Notes: generated by a model from the letters alone, not told the origin. A stretch of DNA of 64,000 bases from Valencia hispanica (GCA_963556495.2 OY747705.1:21223501-21287500); one strand, 5' to 3'; positions 25,341 through 39,245 are shown, counted from the stretch's first letter. Numbers and translations are program-made.

Positions 25341-26149
25341 ACAATCATGTAGCTAAGTAAGAAAAGTAGCTTGTTAGTTGTAGTATGAATACACTAAATA
25401 TCTAAATGTGCATTTATTTGTATTACAGTACTTGTGCTGCAGTCTACCCAGGTGTGCAACCGGGTATACTACCTGTTGGGTATACTACTTGAAAACATAA
25501 ACACATAGTTGTTTGAAAAATACTAATCAGACTCACTATTTTTTGTTGCGCCTAAATTGTATGAGCCGCCATAGGATCCTATTTAAATAAAACTCCTGAA
25601 ATTATTGAAAGTGTTTTATGGATTTTGATTTTGGTTGCTCCCATTCTAGCTGTCTCTTGGAAAACTTTCTGGGGGTGTCCCTGGGTCTGCTAAGAAGTAA
25701 ATTAAGCCTATTCTGTTGCTTGTCAACATATTGAAACAACTGATTGGGTAACCTGCCCAGTAAATCCACCTTGGTCTAATAATTTTCATTAGAACAATGT
25801 TAATCTCACCCACAGACTTAATGGGTAAGGCTGACAGTTGAAAAATATTTATGGTCTTCTACAAAAGAAGCCTATGAAATATTTAATATGATTGTGATTT
25901 CTGTTTTTACAATGTTTAAACAGATTATAATTTAGCACATTTCTAACACATTAAATATGCCATTACTCCCAATTTAAATGAAGTAACTATTTAATAGTTT
26001 ATTTATGTAATAATATTGAATGTTTTTATGCTTAATTGTGGCACATCTGACCCTCCATAAAATGTGTCCTCTTATTTGAGCTTAATGTGATCCACTGGTC
26101 ATGCTTGTAATCACTTATTTCTCCTTAAACTTCCTTCCTCATCTGCTGC

Positions 26150-26960
26150 ATGTTTTAAGCATATGCCCTATTGTGCATCAGCCTGCCACCACAGCAGATC
26201 TCAGGGAAACTCCCGTTGGGCAAAATGACAAATGGCTTTTATGCAAATGTCGGGAGCTACATTTTACTTACTGCATTTAAAATCACGATTATCCCCAGAG
26301 CACATGTGGGCTTGGAGTGGGAGTTAGTAGGGATTGGAAGGGGGGTTGTGTTGCTGAAAGTGAGGCTGGGCCATACTTGCTCGGCCACATCAATCAATAA
26401 ATTCAAATTACTATTCCAAATTCATCACAGTCACACAAATCAATACAGCTGCCCTGCTTAGCTAATGTGAAAATGCCAGTGTCTGCACACACACACTCAA
26501 ATGACAATCCACTCCTGAATGGAAAACAGAACAGAGATATGGGCACTGTTTGGGGGCTTATCTTGTGTCCTTCACATTGAATCAACGACGAGACATGCCT
26601 CGCAGTTTCAGAAAAGATTCAGAAAGTGTGACTGTTTCCATAATACTCTGAGCCTCGGAGTATATACACTTATTACAAAAACAAACAGCTTCTTTGCAAA
26701 GCTGCATGAGTAAGAGAGAGACACGAAAAAAGGTGATGTTTGGGAGGCGTTTAAAGATCGCATTAACGATGAAAACAATTCGTCTTTGCATCTGTGTTGA
26801 ATTCCACACTCCATCTCAATGTATTTGGTCGGGTCAATACAGCCCTGATCGATAAGGATAGCCAGTGCATCTATCAATTATCCCGCCTCAGCACTCTCAC
26901 CCATTGGTCTCTCCCCTGGAGCAGAGAGAGGAGGAGGGAGGTGGGTGCTGGAAAAGGTTG
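26150..26960 (+). promoter_or_regulatory. Candidate intronic enhancer
   Basis: Repeat-free block with CACATCAATCAATAAATTC (26388-26406), CTGATCGATAAGG (26845-26857) and CTATCAATTATCC (26871-26883). These are CUT-type and homeodomain-type motifs. Confidence 0.3.
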
Positions 26961-28009
26961 TGGGAGAGGGGACAGCTGTTATTTAAAAAAATACACACCT
27001 TTTTTTCCTTTGTTTTAATCAGGTTGTCTCTGTTGAGTGTAGTTCACACTCACCCATCACTTGTTGGGACATGTGGGCAGTTTTATTTACCATGACTTTT
27101 AAGTTCTATGCACACAGAAAACATTACATGCTGCAATACCATCTGTAGAAGCCACAGATTTCAATATTTTAAGTGAGTATGTGTCGTGGCATGTCGAGCT
27201 GACTCTTCCTCAGAATAAAATTAAGGGCTGGATGGAAAAGAAAAAGAGCAGCGTAGGTTAATTTCCATCTGAATGGCCACAGCACGTGCTAGGGTGTGCA
27301 GGTCAAGACCCTCAGGACACAGAGAAAAAACATGGAGGAGAATAAGGGGTGGGGAGGCCTCTATTCAATGGACTACAAGCAGTTTGCACAGGCTTAATCC
27401 AGGAGTAAAACTAATACTTTATTCACCCCCTCCACCTGCACTCTTTCACCCCAGCTTTGTGCACACATGTTGCATCCATATAGTTGGCTTATATTTTTGC
27501 AATACGTTAAGCCGATGCTATGCTTTCAAATTAGGTAGGTGGTTGTAAAATAAGATTAACTCCAGTTCTATGTTGTTTTGAACTTTTAAATGTTAAAATA
27601 TTGAAAAAGAAATAGGTCAAAATGCTAACTTTCAGCAAATGAAATAGACATGTTCGTAACTGATATTCCGTGCGAAAAGTGAAACAATACAATAAATAAA
27701 CTAAATTATTTGAATTTATTAACAGTTACTGAAATGCACCAATAATTGATCACATACACAAATAAACCATAATAGAAATTCTGAAATATACCTTAAAGTA
27801 ATTAATTAAGTAATTATTCCAGTATTTAATATTTCTATGGCTTATCCTCTGCATTGCGCTATTAATAATTTAAATTGTGGCTCATTGAACACAATCCTAA
27901 TTTCTGATAGTTTGATACAAGAGAACAGAGGAAATTAACTCATGATGTGCTGCAACAAGGAACAATAGAAAAATTAAAAACATAACTTTATGAGAAATGA
28001 TTTTTGTAA

Positions 28010-28400
28010 CTTGTATGCGTGCATTTGTTTTCCAATTTGAGGTAATATTCTGTGGGGGGTTTTCTCGTTAAATTTTGGCACCTTTGGATCTCCATTTTCT
28101 GGGAGTTAAAGCTGAGGAGCGTTTAATGTATCGAGCGCTGTCTATGGTGCTGAAATACAAATGATTTTCTGCAGCAACCAACCATGACATATTCAAATAC
28201 GTGGTAATATGGTTTGACTTCTATTTTTCTTTTGTTATGTATGCATTTGTTTCCAGTTTTTGAATAATCATTTACTCACTTAAGTAATGACTGGGTGATT
28301 TTTCAAGTTGAATGGTGGCACTTTTTTGGCCTCCCTAAATCGAGGGCTACAGCTGCAAACGCGTTTAATGTAGCGGGCGCTGTCCGTGGTTCTGAAATAA
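28010..28400 (+). repeat. Diverged tandem duplication of an intronic module
   Basis: Two similar units 242 bp apart. The best-preserved core is GCGTTTAATGTA, then CG, GCGCTGTC, TGGT and CTGAAATA, at 28119-28157 and 28361-28399, 34 of 39 positions identical. Weaker similarity extends upstream to TGCATTTGTTTTCCA (28021) and TGCATTTGTTTCCA (28243), and includes TGGCAC in both. It is not low-complexity and not one of the transposons in this window. Likely a duplicated regulatory element. Confidence 0.6.
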
Positions 28401-30300
28401 TCCTTTGGCCTCTGCTGAGGACAGTTCAAGGTGCTTTGTTGGAGTTTTACCAGTATCTCCTTAATAGCATTCTGGTAGGCCCTATAAACACCATTATTTC
28501 ATCCAACAGCTTCCACCCATCGATCAATATTACAATCCACAATCGCGTCAATCACACCACACTGCATCCTGCTTTCCTGTCCAGCACCGAGCCCACCGGG
28601 GTTTCCATTTAAATCACGTCTCCAGTCTCTTCTAAGAGCCTGCCTGCAAGGTCGTCTATATTTTGCAACACTTTCAAAAATATCCCAACTGCAACAACTA
28701 TTTTCCGGGCTAAAATTGCCCTTATTGGTCATTTATTTGAAAAGTACATTAAGTCGAACATGAAGTTAGCATCTGCTCAATGCAGGATCATCCGAATCCA
28801 GATTTTCTTCATAAAGAAACGGCTTGATGTCGGTCTGTGAAATGATCGATTGGGGGAACTTTAATAATTGATGCAGGGGGGGGGGGGGGGGGGGGCGTAA
28901 ACAGCGCATCTGTGGTTTCAGAGCCTCCTTGTTCGTTAAGCACACCGACGTGCTGTAAGTACCGAGACACACATGTAACAGGCATCGCCTTTGCAATCCC
29001 CTGGTGGGAGAGCAACAGCCATTTTCGTGCAGGTTATACCTCGGGGCTATTTTGGTTTATATCCCCGGCTCATTCCAGATGAAATGACACTTCATGTCCA
29101 GCATCATTAAATCTGTAACCCACCATGGAGAGCGTGAATGGCATAATTTAAATAATTCGCAATGTTTTGGATATACGTTAATCATACAGAGCCCTTTGAA
29201 GTAGATATCCTGCAAATGGATTTTGTTAATCCACACCTGCAAAAACAGACAACTAAATCCCAGTCTTTATAGCACCATCATGTGCTGCAGACGTGTCGCC
29301 TCCTCGTTTCTTCTCTCCTGTATGTATGTATGTGATCTGGATGTAGAGGGCGTATATATATATGCGCCACATTGTTAAGGCCCTGAATTTGTATCGATTT
29401 CCATTCCTCTGCCTCTTCTTCCCATTTCTGGAGCTGCGCCATGATGCGCGCAGCTCCCCATTCCCCTCCATCCCCACCGTGCAACACCTTTCCTCCCATT
29501 AACAGCTCACCTTTCAAAACAGATTCGCGAATAAAACTCTCACACAGTCCACACACCCTCCCTGGTCAAAAAACTGTCAAATCCGAGAGGTTTAACGGTT
29601 CTCCTTGATTTCTGCGATAGAGGGGGATTAGCAGCATGAGAGGACTTATAGTTCACACTCGTTTAACCTCTTTTCACTCATTGCTCATCCCACCCACACT
29701 GATCCGTCCAGCATAAACACATACACGCATGCTCTGACCAGACGGAGTTCCTAAAAAATAATGGAATATTAATAGAATTCAGATTACCCTGACTGGAGCA
29801 TTGAGGCTGGATACTGCCTCCTATACTATATCTATGCCCATTTCTCTTTTAGCGCGCGCGAATACACACACACACATACACACGCGTGTTCCAATTCGCA
29901 CGAGGATACGTAGTTAGCAATTATAAATGCTGCAGAGGTCTGGACTCTGTACAGTCTCGGATCCCGTCTCTACTATTTTAGATGATCAATCCCTACGCTG
30001 CTCCGTCGCCCCCTCGCCGAAGCGGATCGATAGGAGAGAATGACCTTTAAATCAAATTGCTGGCAGAGTCAACGCAATGCACGCAGCACCGCATAAAGGG
30101 TTAATGGCACAATGTTGCGCGCGCAAACATACACAAAAGCCGCCCAGAACCTGAGACAATCAGGATTAAATCCAATTACTTCAAGTTGTCGGTGTGGGTC
30201 TTGAAGTGGAACAGCTGCGCAAAAAGGAGTTTACAGTAGCGGTTCTTGCATCAACAGCGCCCTGGGCGAGCCCTTCCATTTGTGACCACCCCACATCCAA
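28290..30300 (+). promoter_or_regulatory. Candidate intronic regulatory region
   Basis: About 2 kb of complex, repeat-poor sequence containing the second copy of the duplicated module, ATCGATCAATATT (28519-28531), ATCGATTG (28845-28852), ATCGAT at 29393-29398 and 30026-30031, and GATCAATCC near 29,984. A G20 run at 28876-28895 is the only low-complexity stretch. The CUT-type density is among the highest of the intron. Confidence 0.4.
28876..28895 (+). repeat. G20 homopolymer
   Basis: Twenty consecutive G in an otherwise complex intronic block. Confidence 0.9.
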
Positions 30301-32824
30301 CCAGGTGCACACTCACCACATTTCCGACTAAACCCATCTTGCAAAAAACACCAACTTCTTACAACTTATAAGGAGAACCAGTCAAAATAGTATGGGATGA
30401 TATGCAAATCTTGGACAAAAGACAGCAAATATGACTCAAACTCACAACACCACTAATCTGGATTTTTTTGCTTTTATCACCTCCAGTTTTATGATTTAAT
30501 ACAACAACAGTTAAACTGATTGTAACACAAACATGTTCTTTATTTATTGTTATTTATTTGTTTTTTTCACTTTGTTCATTGAAGAAATAGCAATACATGT
30601 GGTTTGGAGGGAAGGTTATATCCCCAACTTACTCATCAGTTCTAGCAATTGGGTTTGTACTGCTTTACTATACAGACCCCAGAAAGTTGAGAAGGTGTTG
30701 AATCAAACCAAGTCACAGAAAATGTTACTTATTGGGATTTAGTTGCAGAAATGAGCATGAAATGAGACTTCACAAAGAGATTAAATCAAATTAGCTACAT
30801 TAAATTATGATGCTTATCCTAACGATCAACTATATGTGAATATCTTGCTTGGTGCAATTACAACTATTCATTTAGTCCTATTAAATTGCAAACATAGCCA
30901 CATTATAAACATGAAAACGTTAATTACTTTAAAACTGACACTCGGAAACTAGATACACATTTAAAAGTAGGTTGATTAAAAAATGTTTTTAAATCATATA
31001 TGAAGTTTTAAAATGTATATTCCCTGTGAGGAGTGATGAACTCTATGGGTCCCCCTGTTGGCCCCTGGGCCCAAAGCTTGGAGCATTTGTGCCTTGGACC
31101 GGCTCAGTGTAGAAGCAATGTAAAAAAAATTAGACGGACAGACACACAGTAAAATCATCATCTTAGAGTAGGTTTTAAAGAATCCCTTTTCAGTGTTGAA
31201 GTCTATGTTGTCCTGATGAAAAAAAGAAATATCCCTTTATTTATGACTGAATCAGAAAGGATGGTTCAGATTAGTGATGAACCAAACAGGAAATCTGAAT
31301 TAGCCAATACTCACCTTGTCAACTCTGATCAGTTGTTTGTAGGTCAAAGACCAAAATAGTGTTTTTTTTCTCCCTATTTATTAAATTAACCATAGAAGCC
31401 CCAACATTTCACTCTATCAGTAGCAACAAAATGTAATGATGCATTTTAAGTTAGTTACAAATAAGGTGGTTGGGGACGTGTGCTTGATGTTTTAATAAGT
31501 AATTTTATATTATGTACTTAATTTGCTTTTGGATTTTACTGGATTGGCCAGAAACAGCCTGATTACAGCAGATCTAATTCAGAATCCAACTCAAATGTGA
31601 TCAGCCATGTCAACTTGACAGGTGAGTAAGCATCTGAAAAACCTTTTTAGATACTTTCATAACTGAGCAATTTGTTATCAAAAGTATTATTTAGTTCTGT
31701 GCCCCCAGGTCTATGCCACCCTTGGGCATGAGCCATTCCTCATATCAAAAATCGCCACTGTGTGTGGATATGTGTTTGTGTAATGACAGAGTGAAGCAAA
31801 AAAGAAAAAAAAATCCTAACAACTAATCAGACTGTGAGCTTTTGACCCTTGACAATCTGTGGTAGTTTACATAAGAGCCGTGTTCAAGTGGCTGTTTCAA
31901 ACAGCAGACTGTTGTGCAATTAAAATGCTGATCAGTCCACATCAGCATTGTGCTGATTGGGTTCAGTCTGATGTTACGTAACAGCGGGGTGTAGCCTACC
32001 TCTCTCCAAAAAAAAGAACAATAAATTAAAAAAGGTATCTGCTTTCTGCAGGCACCTACCTTCACCATGGTCACAGATTACACAGTTTCTTCGAAAAAAA
32101 GCGACAAAAGTCTAAGTGTCAGAGATTCCTGCTCCCACGCCGAGGGAGGTCTCGGATTCTCAAAGATAACTTTTATTTTTTGGAAAGTGGTTGAAAGAGG
32201 CAGTAAACCCTCCAAAATGTGATAAATCAGTGTTGAGCGCCGCTGAACTGCAGTGATTCCGCACACTCCGAGCTTATCTGAAGCTCTGACAGGCCATCGC
32301 TTATTAAAGGACCGATAATGGCTTGTTTAATGCGCAGGCTAAGAACACAAGGCAAGGACATTGTCCATGCAATTAAAGAGAACAGAGGCAGGCATCCAGG
32401 TGATGGGTTTCCGATAGAAGAAAAAGTAATTTAATATGTTGATGCAAAAATCTTATTTATTTGAACAGAGTGATAAGTGTTTTTTAAATGAAGTGAATAA
32501 TATAATTTTGATTTGGAAGAAAATTACCCGTGATAATAAAAATGGGCATATTGTGTACTCTTGACAGCATAAAAAATAATGAAAGCAAATCTTTTTGTGT
32601 TACAAGACTACACACTGGCAACGCCCTGACTTTATGGGACCCGTTTAACGGAGGACATTTATCACATTAGAAAATCAAAAATTAGGTAAAAAATAATTTT
32701 GAAAGAAATCCAATGCCTAAAACTCTGCAACAAATTATCTAAAAAAATATGAGAGCCTACAGATGGTTTGTAAGGAGGTGGTGTGAGTCTGACTGCAGCT
32801 TCGATCGCAACAAAACCACAAAAT

Positions 32825-32852
<28 letters not shown>
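32825..32852 (+). repeat. (CA)n microsatellite
   Basis: About 14 CA units in the onecut3 intron. Confidence 0.9.
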
Positions 32853-32855
<3 letters not shown>

Positions 32856-33113
32856 GTTAATCGTACCCACAGATGCAACCCGAAACTCCAGTTGGGCAAC
32901 CCCACAAAGATCAACAAAGGAGCAAAACGGCTGCGAAATCAATTGATGAGTGAATCGATGTGAGCCCATAAAGCATGTGTGTTACATGTTATTACATATA
33001 ACAGGCTGGCTGCGGGTTATTCAGAGATTAATAATTTTTGCTGCACCTGTAAGGCGAAAAGAAAACCCCTCACAATTGTTCAATTTACAAATTTGGAAGA
33101 AAATAGAAAGGCG

Positions 33114-33158
33114 TGTGGGTGTGTGTGTGTGTGTGTGTGCGTGCGCGCGCGCGTGTGG

Positions 33159-33192
<34 letters not shown>

Positions 33193-33197
33193 GTGTA
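33114..33197 (+). repeat. (TG)n with an embedded GC-alternating core
   Basis: TG repeats flank GCGTGCGCGCGCGCGTG (33139-33155). Alternating purine-pyrimidine of this kind is a strong candidate for Z-DNA. Confidence 0.85.
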
Positions 33198-35559
33198 TAA
33201 TCCTAACCCTGCTGGTTTTTAATGCTGCTATATGTTTTTGAGACAAAAGGGTAAATTTATTTATTTAAATTTATTTATTTAAATTTGTAGTTTTATGTAT
33301 TATTTTTAAAACATTTTCTCAATATTTCTTCTTCTTTTATTATTATTATTATCATTATTATTATGGTTGTCATGTTTTTTATTTTTTATTATTTTACTAC
33401 TAAATGGGTTGCAAATGTCGAAATATCAGACAAATTAAGCAAAGAAACACCATAGTTGAATAATAACTATATTCTATCCTATAAATTAGACATTTCAGTT
33501 AGTCACCTGTTTGTTTTAATTGCAAAACATCGATTTCTATTTAAAAAAAAAGTAAAAAAAAAAAGGATCTGCAGTTTGTTAGAATACAACACGAACTCAC
33601 AGCTCCATATATTTCCATTTAGTTCGCTTTGTTTTGCACAACAGAAGCCTCGATATTAACACAATCAGATCAGCGCAATAATTCTCGGCTCTCATATATA
33701 TTTCTGTTAACTCTATCTGCACATGTGGAAGAAAGAGGGGATGGATTGAATTTAGAAAATTCCTGCATATTAAAAAAACCTGCTCCTGCAGTCTCGGAGG
33801 ACAGCGAGCAGTGCCATTTGACTGCAGATCAGCGGGAAGATTCTCTTGCGACAAAACAGTAGCTCATTAGAAGAGGAGGAGACAGCTCGAACAACCGCAG
33901 AGATTTAGAGAACAAACATCCAAATAAATGGCGCAAAAATGCTATTATATGAGTGCTGATTTAATTCCTAAAAAAACAACATGAAACACAACAAAACACG
34001 CTCCGCAGGAGCAGAGGTGTAATTATAAAAAAGGGCAAACTTCGACCTAAACGACCTTTGCATATCCTGTCATATAGTCCCGTGAGACATTAACGCTGTT
34101 GATAATGGCGATGGTTAAAATACCTAAGGCTTGTCATTGCTCTCGTTTTTCTCTTTATTATCATGTTGAAACTGCAACAGGAAAATCCTGTTACCGTATT
34201 TACAATTTTTAAATCACATTTTGAAGCAATTCAATTCTAACTGTATTCCCATTTATAAAAATGAATATCAAATGATCACGTTTTTTCCAGTTTGACATTA
34301 AATGATCAGGATTCGTAAACAAAAGAAAAAAATCTTTAGGTAAGTCCCAAAAAAAGTAAATAAATAAATAAATAAACAAACGGATACATAAATATCATAC
34401 ACACGCGGAATTATTTGCAATTTGATAAAAAGGAAGGGGGTAGGGTTATGCACCTCCTGTTAAAATATTGTGTGCCTTGAATATTACAATTACCACGCAT
34501 AAGTGGTCATAGCAATCTGGCTTCAGATCAATGATGATCACAGATAAGAGTGGAATCCCAACAACGGATCCGCTCCTGTACCACAAACACACGCAGAACC
34601 GGGCAGATATTAAAGTGGCAAAAACGTAATGCAGGTTAAAATTTCCGTCAGCCTCTCTCAGTCATCAGATGCTCAAATGGCTGACTGCATTTAATTATCT
34701 AAAGCCTCATAAGGAGCATGATCATCACAGGCAGCAGTCTCAACTGATTATTGAATTTTCCTAATACGGTGCCATTTCTTGAATCACCCCCGCGTTTCTA
34801 ATAACGCTGCGAATTTTTTTTTTTTAAAGCACACTGTATTATCCACACCTCAAACGATACGCATTTTATTTTTCCATAATTAATCATTTAATTACAAGTT
34901 TAAATTTGAGCCGATCTAAAAAGTAAAAAGTGTCTCCTGCAGGAATTACAGGTTTGGAAGAGGAGCGAAGTTTTAACTGAGTTTAGGTTGCTGTTATTGA
35001 AGTGCTTGGGAAGAAATGCCTCGGAGCTGATTTGCGGGGAAAGGCAAACAAACAAATTATCCCGCTTCATCAGTATATTAACACTAATTCTCACCCATTA
35101 CATTAAGGACTATTGAGCTGGAAGTGATCTGGCCACTGGTGAAAGACACAAACAGGGCTTGGCACTGTCCTGCAACCAAATGCCAAATGCAACAACTTTA
35201 TATATGAAGCAGGAGATAAGATAGCCATGTGGAAATACAGACTGAACGCTGTTATGAATCTTTAGGGCAGCAGTCCACGTGAAATAGCAGGGAAGTTAAT
35301 AAAAAAAAGGGCTAAAATTCAGCATTTCTGGAACAAAAGAGCCACACTGGTGTGAGCATAGACACGCTGAACTGGAACCAGTAAACACGTTTACTGCTAA
35401 ATTAATTAAATCAGCACTCCTTGTTGATCCCCGCAGCTTCGGGGTTCTGGGACAGAGTTTTAGAATAGGGGGGAATGGAGGAAAACTCTGCATGTAAGTG
35501 TGCATTCTATGCTTGTTTCATATAAAAACCACAATCGGCGCCATATTAGGCGGTTTGAC

Positions 35560-36540
35560 TTTCTCATTATGAACAGGAAGGGCAGCGATGATCAATAGAT
35601 GATTAATGCTGAAGATGGACTCACATATGCAGCCAGCTGTGAATATTTAGCATCACAGACGGAACAGGTGATGATTATTTACTTATTACTTATTATTTAC
35701 TTTGTGATTTAAACAGCAAAAAAGAAAACAGCAAAAAAAGCCGGATCACACTACTTCCTCCCAAATCTGAGCTTGTGTGTGTGTTGTACAAAATATTCAT
35801 TTTGCACCTCATATCCTTCATGAATCTTCCCTCCTCCGAGGTATAATTAATTGGACGAACTGAATTTCACACACGAATTATTCACGAATATATCGATCGA
35901 TATTGAACACCCAGGGCCTCTCTGTTAACCTCGCTTGGTTTGTCGTGAAGCGAGGAATATTAATGTCATCAGTGGAAGAAAAAAGGAGGAATAAAACAGT
36001 AATTGGACAATTTCTATTACATTTAATATATATGCATATATATATATATATATATATATATAGTTGCTGTTAATCAATCTCTGCCTCTGAAGAGTTTGAG
36101 GAGTCCATTCATACTGGGCTGAGCTGGTGTATTCACAGATCTATACAACGAGTTATAGAAATCACAGCGTTCTCCTAACAGCAGGATGTGCATCTCAGAA
36201 AACACCAAACCAGGATTTCTGCTCTCGTCCGGGCTGCTTTGTGCATGAGTTTATGTCCGTCTCTCTGCTCAGTGCCTACTGTAGCTCTAAAAGCTGCAAT
36301 GATCGATTCCCCACCCACCCACCCCCTCCCCTCCATCTTTTCTACGCCGAGCTTGGTTCAGTAATCAGGGCCCCCTTCCTCCCCGATCGATCGATATTGA
36401 TTACTAAATCCAGCCCCTGTAGCAAAGGCAAAGCGCACTATATGGCGCCCCCAGTGCAGCCGGACCACGACGTGAGCGCCCCCTGCCGAGCCAAACGGCG
36501 CCAGGCGGGCCGGTCGATGAAGGGATGAGGGACATGACTA
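35560..36540 (+). promoter_or_regulatory. Candidate intronic enhancer with dense CUT sites
   Basis: ATGATCAATAGATGATTAATG (35589 on), ATCGATCGATATTGA (35892-35906), ATCGATTCC (36302-36310) and ATCGATCGATATTGATTAC (36386-36404): overlapping ATCGAT units running into TATTGAT, twice in 500 bp. A (TA)n tract at 36028-36061 lies between. The 133-residue + strand open frame at 36127-36528 has no family resemblance. Confidence 0.45.
36028..36061 (+). repeat. (TA)n microsatellite
   Basis: TA units with one GC interruption, between two CUT-motif clusters. Confidence 0.9.
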
Positions 36541-39238
36541 TCCGGTGAAGGAGATGGGACTGTTTACAGCTGATTGTGTGGAGGCACATTTAAAGACAGT
36601 CATTACTCCCGCTGACTTCCTGAAGAAAATAGGTGCATTTATTGTGAGCGTGTTCATATGCTGGCTTCCTTTTTTAGGCGTTAAAGAAAAATAAATCCTA
36701 CAACGATCTCACAAAAAAGGGCTTCTGATCTGTAGTTTGTAAGAATGTTTCCCATAGAGGCATAAACCTTAAGCAAATCTCTTTATACATTTGGAAATGT
36801 AACTACAGGTGCATGTGGGTTTTAGTTTCTTCTGTGGGAGACCTAAGAGGCAATTTGATGAAGTGTGACCAAAATCATTTTTAATTGGCAGATCTCAGAG
36901 GCTATCAGTAGGTAAAATGTTTTTGTTGTTTTGTTTGTTTTCCCCTAAAAGGGCAGGGAAAGGTATATGATATGCAAAATAGTTGTTCAATTTCTGACTC
37001 TCTGAAATGCATAAATACATGAATAAAAAATTATTTTCCCCTCTTCAGTCCTGAAAAGCAGGTGTGGAAAACAAAATAAAAATTTTGAGGCTCAGTTTTT
37101 GTTTTTGTAATACCTAATTTGGCCACGAGAGGATAAAATGTAGTCCTGGGTGAATCCGGTGTTAGCGGTATCAGTTATGGACAGAGGTGCGTTTTTATTT
37201 AGCCATTTGAAGTTAGAAGAGTTATTAAACGACAACAAAGAAGTAATTCCAAGAAACCGTTTTTCTCACTTGTCTGCGCTGAATGGGGAAAAAGCATTTT
37301 GAAAGTTTCAAAAATGTCTTAAGAAGAAAAGTAACATTTATTTGATAGTTGAAATAAATAAAAGAGAAGAACAATGAGAATAAAATCACATCTTACCTTC
37401 ATTAATAGCTGTATTTGAGCATTATGTGAGTGATGTTTTGAATGTAACTATACAGGAACGGCCTGGATGAAAGGAAAAGCAGCTTTTTTCAGAAATCTGA
37501 AGAACCGCAAAAAACATCTTAAGTAAGCACAATAATACATTATATTCACAATAGTGCTCTATCAAAATAAAGAGAGCTGTCAGAGAAGCAGGATTAATTG
37601 CTGATTAAGGAACTCTCAGTAACACAGCAAGCTTTATACAAGCTTTAAAAATTCACCATTTTTAGATGTTTTTTTTAGAGTTAGTGAATAACACTTTACA
37701 TTTTCCAATACTCTTCTGGAGCATCTTAACGGTAGGTTATCCATTTTCCTACTATTGCCAGAGATGTAGAGATCTGTAGGATGAAATAGACATGTCACAC
37801 TTGTCAGCTCCTTTCTGAACTTCAAACATGCCCGGCTGGGCTGTGACGTATGTTGAGGCTCGCCACCCTGCTGGGAAACAAATCCCCTTCCATTCCAAGT
37901 TTGATCTAGACACTCCAGCGTGTCTCTGATGGGTGTCAAGCTGCAGCTTCTCCATGATCAGTACGATTCTAACCCAAAATGTGCAAACGATATATGTATA
38001 TATTCATGTATATATTCATATGCAATTCTTGGCAGTTGAGCAAATTATAGATTATTCTCATATTAATGACTGACAAATCAATCACTCTGCTGAAGAAAAT
38101 CTATCGTACAAGTTATCCTGTAGTATTTTCTTCCTGGAATTAGCAGGTGGTATTTAATTTAGCCTGTGTTTGGATCTAAATGCCAAAGAAAGTATGAGAA
38201 AATCATGTTATATTCATACATGTTAGGAAATTAAACAAGACAATTCCCACAACCTGACTAGAACTGCCAAATGTGGTGAATCACAATCACAATTAATATC
38301 ACCATTGTAAAGGCCTGCCTCAATTCAAGTTTTGGTAGGTTATATTTCAAGATGTGATGCATTCATTTTTTGCATATCGACAAAAATGTCCAGTCAGCTG
38401 AAAGGACTAACTTTTCTTGATTCCAACACCTAATATAGAACCGAGGTGCTAAAACCCTGAGAAAATCATGTTTAGAAAAAAGAAAGAGAGGAGTGAAGAA
38501 ACATCAGATTAATCACAACCAATATAGTCCAAAAATAATATTACTTGTTTTCCTAATATCATTAACCTCTAAAGAGGATATGAATTGAGCAAATATTAAA
38601 TAAAACTTTTACCCAAAGAAATGTTATAAAATTGCTCAAACAATAAATCGATTTTTTAGTTTTTTTTATCTTAAACCTTTAATAAATCAAAGTACTGAAT
38701 GCGATGATATGCACATATGTATAGAGCGTGCTTTTGGACTAATCCGAGAGCAGCACATTAGCACCGTTGTATATTTGAAATATGAAAATGATGGATGTGA
38801 AAGTGTGCAGGTTAGACATCTGTAGTAAACAGATTGGACTGCAATGGCTGATCAATGGGCTCTGTTCCACTGTAATTAGACACACAGAGCCACTGCTTGG
38901 CTCCAGCCACTTCAGCATAATCACACGCACACGCACACGCACACGCACACAGCAGAAGAGCATAGGAGAGAAGAAAAAAATCCATCCCTAAATGCATCCA
39001 GACGCACGTACCTGCAGTGCGAGAGTGAGACATTTACTGAAGGAGGTATGAAAGTATGAGACAATACTGACGGCGGCAGGTGGAGGCCCCGCTGGGATGC
39101 TCTCTTTCTCTCTCCGATTTGCTCTCTTTTAATTAAGACAGTGGGGAAGCTGAGTGGGACGCACGGTCCGTTCTGGGAGGATTCGATCTTTAGTCAGCAG
39201 GGGAACATGTGGCTGCAGAGGTGGAGCTTTAACCATCG
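36541..39238. other. Intronic, no gene
   Basis: Mostly AT-rich onecut3 intron. One block around 38,750-39,060 is more complex (GCTGATCAATGGGC at 38848-38861) and could be regulatory. No transposon. Confidence 0.5.
38924..38950 (+). repeat. (ACACGC)n short tandem repeat
   Basis: About four hexamer units, CACACG. Confidence 0.85.
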
Positions 39239-39245
39239 ACACACA

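Larger units (their letters stand above)
32090..35100 (+). promoter_or_regulatory. Candidate intronic regulatory region with microsatellites
   Basis: Complex blocks (about 32,080-32,420; 32,740-33,060; 33,600-34,150; 34,480-35,100) separated by CA/TG arrays and AT-rich spacers. They contain ATCGAT at 32954-32959 and 33529-33534, AATCAATTGATG at 32938-32949, and many TAAT cores. No coding exon. Confidence 0.28.

Noticed and set aside
36127..36528. 133-residue open frame in the onecut3 intron
   Set aside because: No homology, and it covers a CUT-motif cluster. Read as regulatory DNA.
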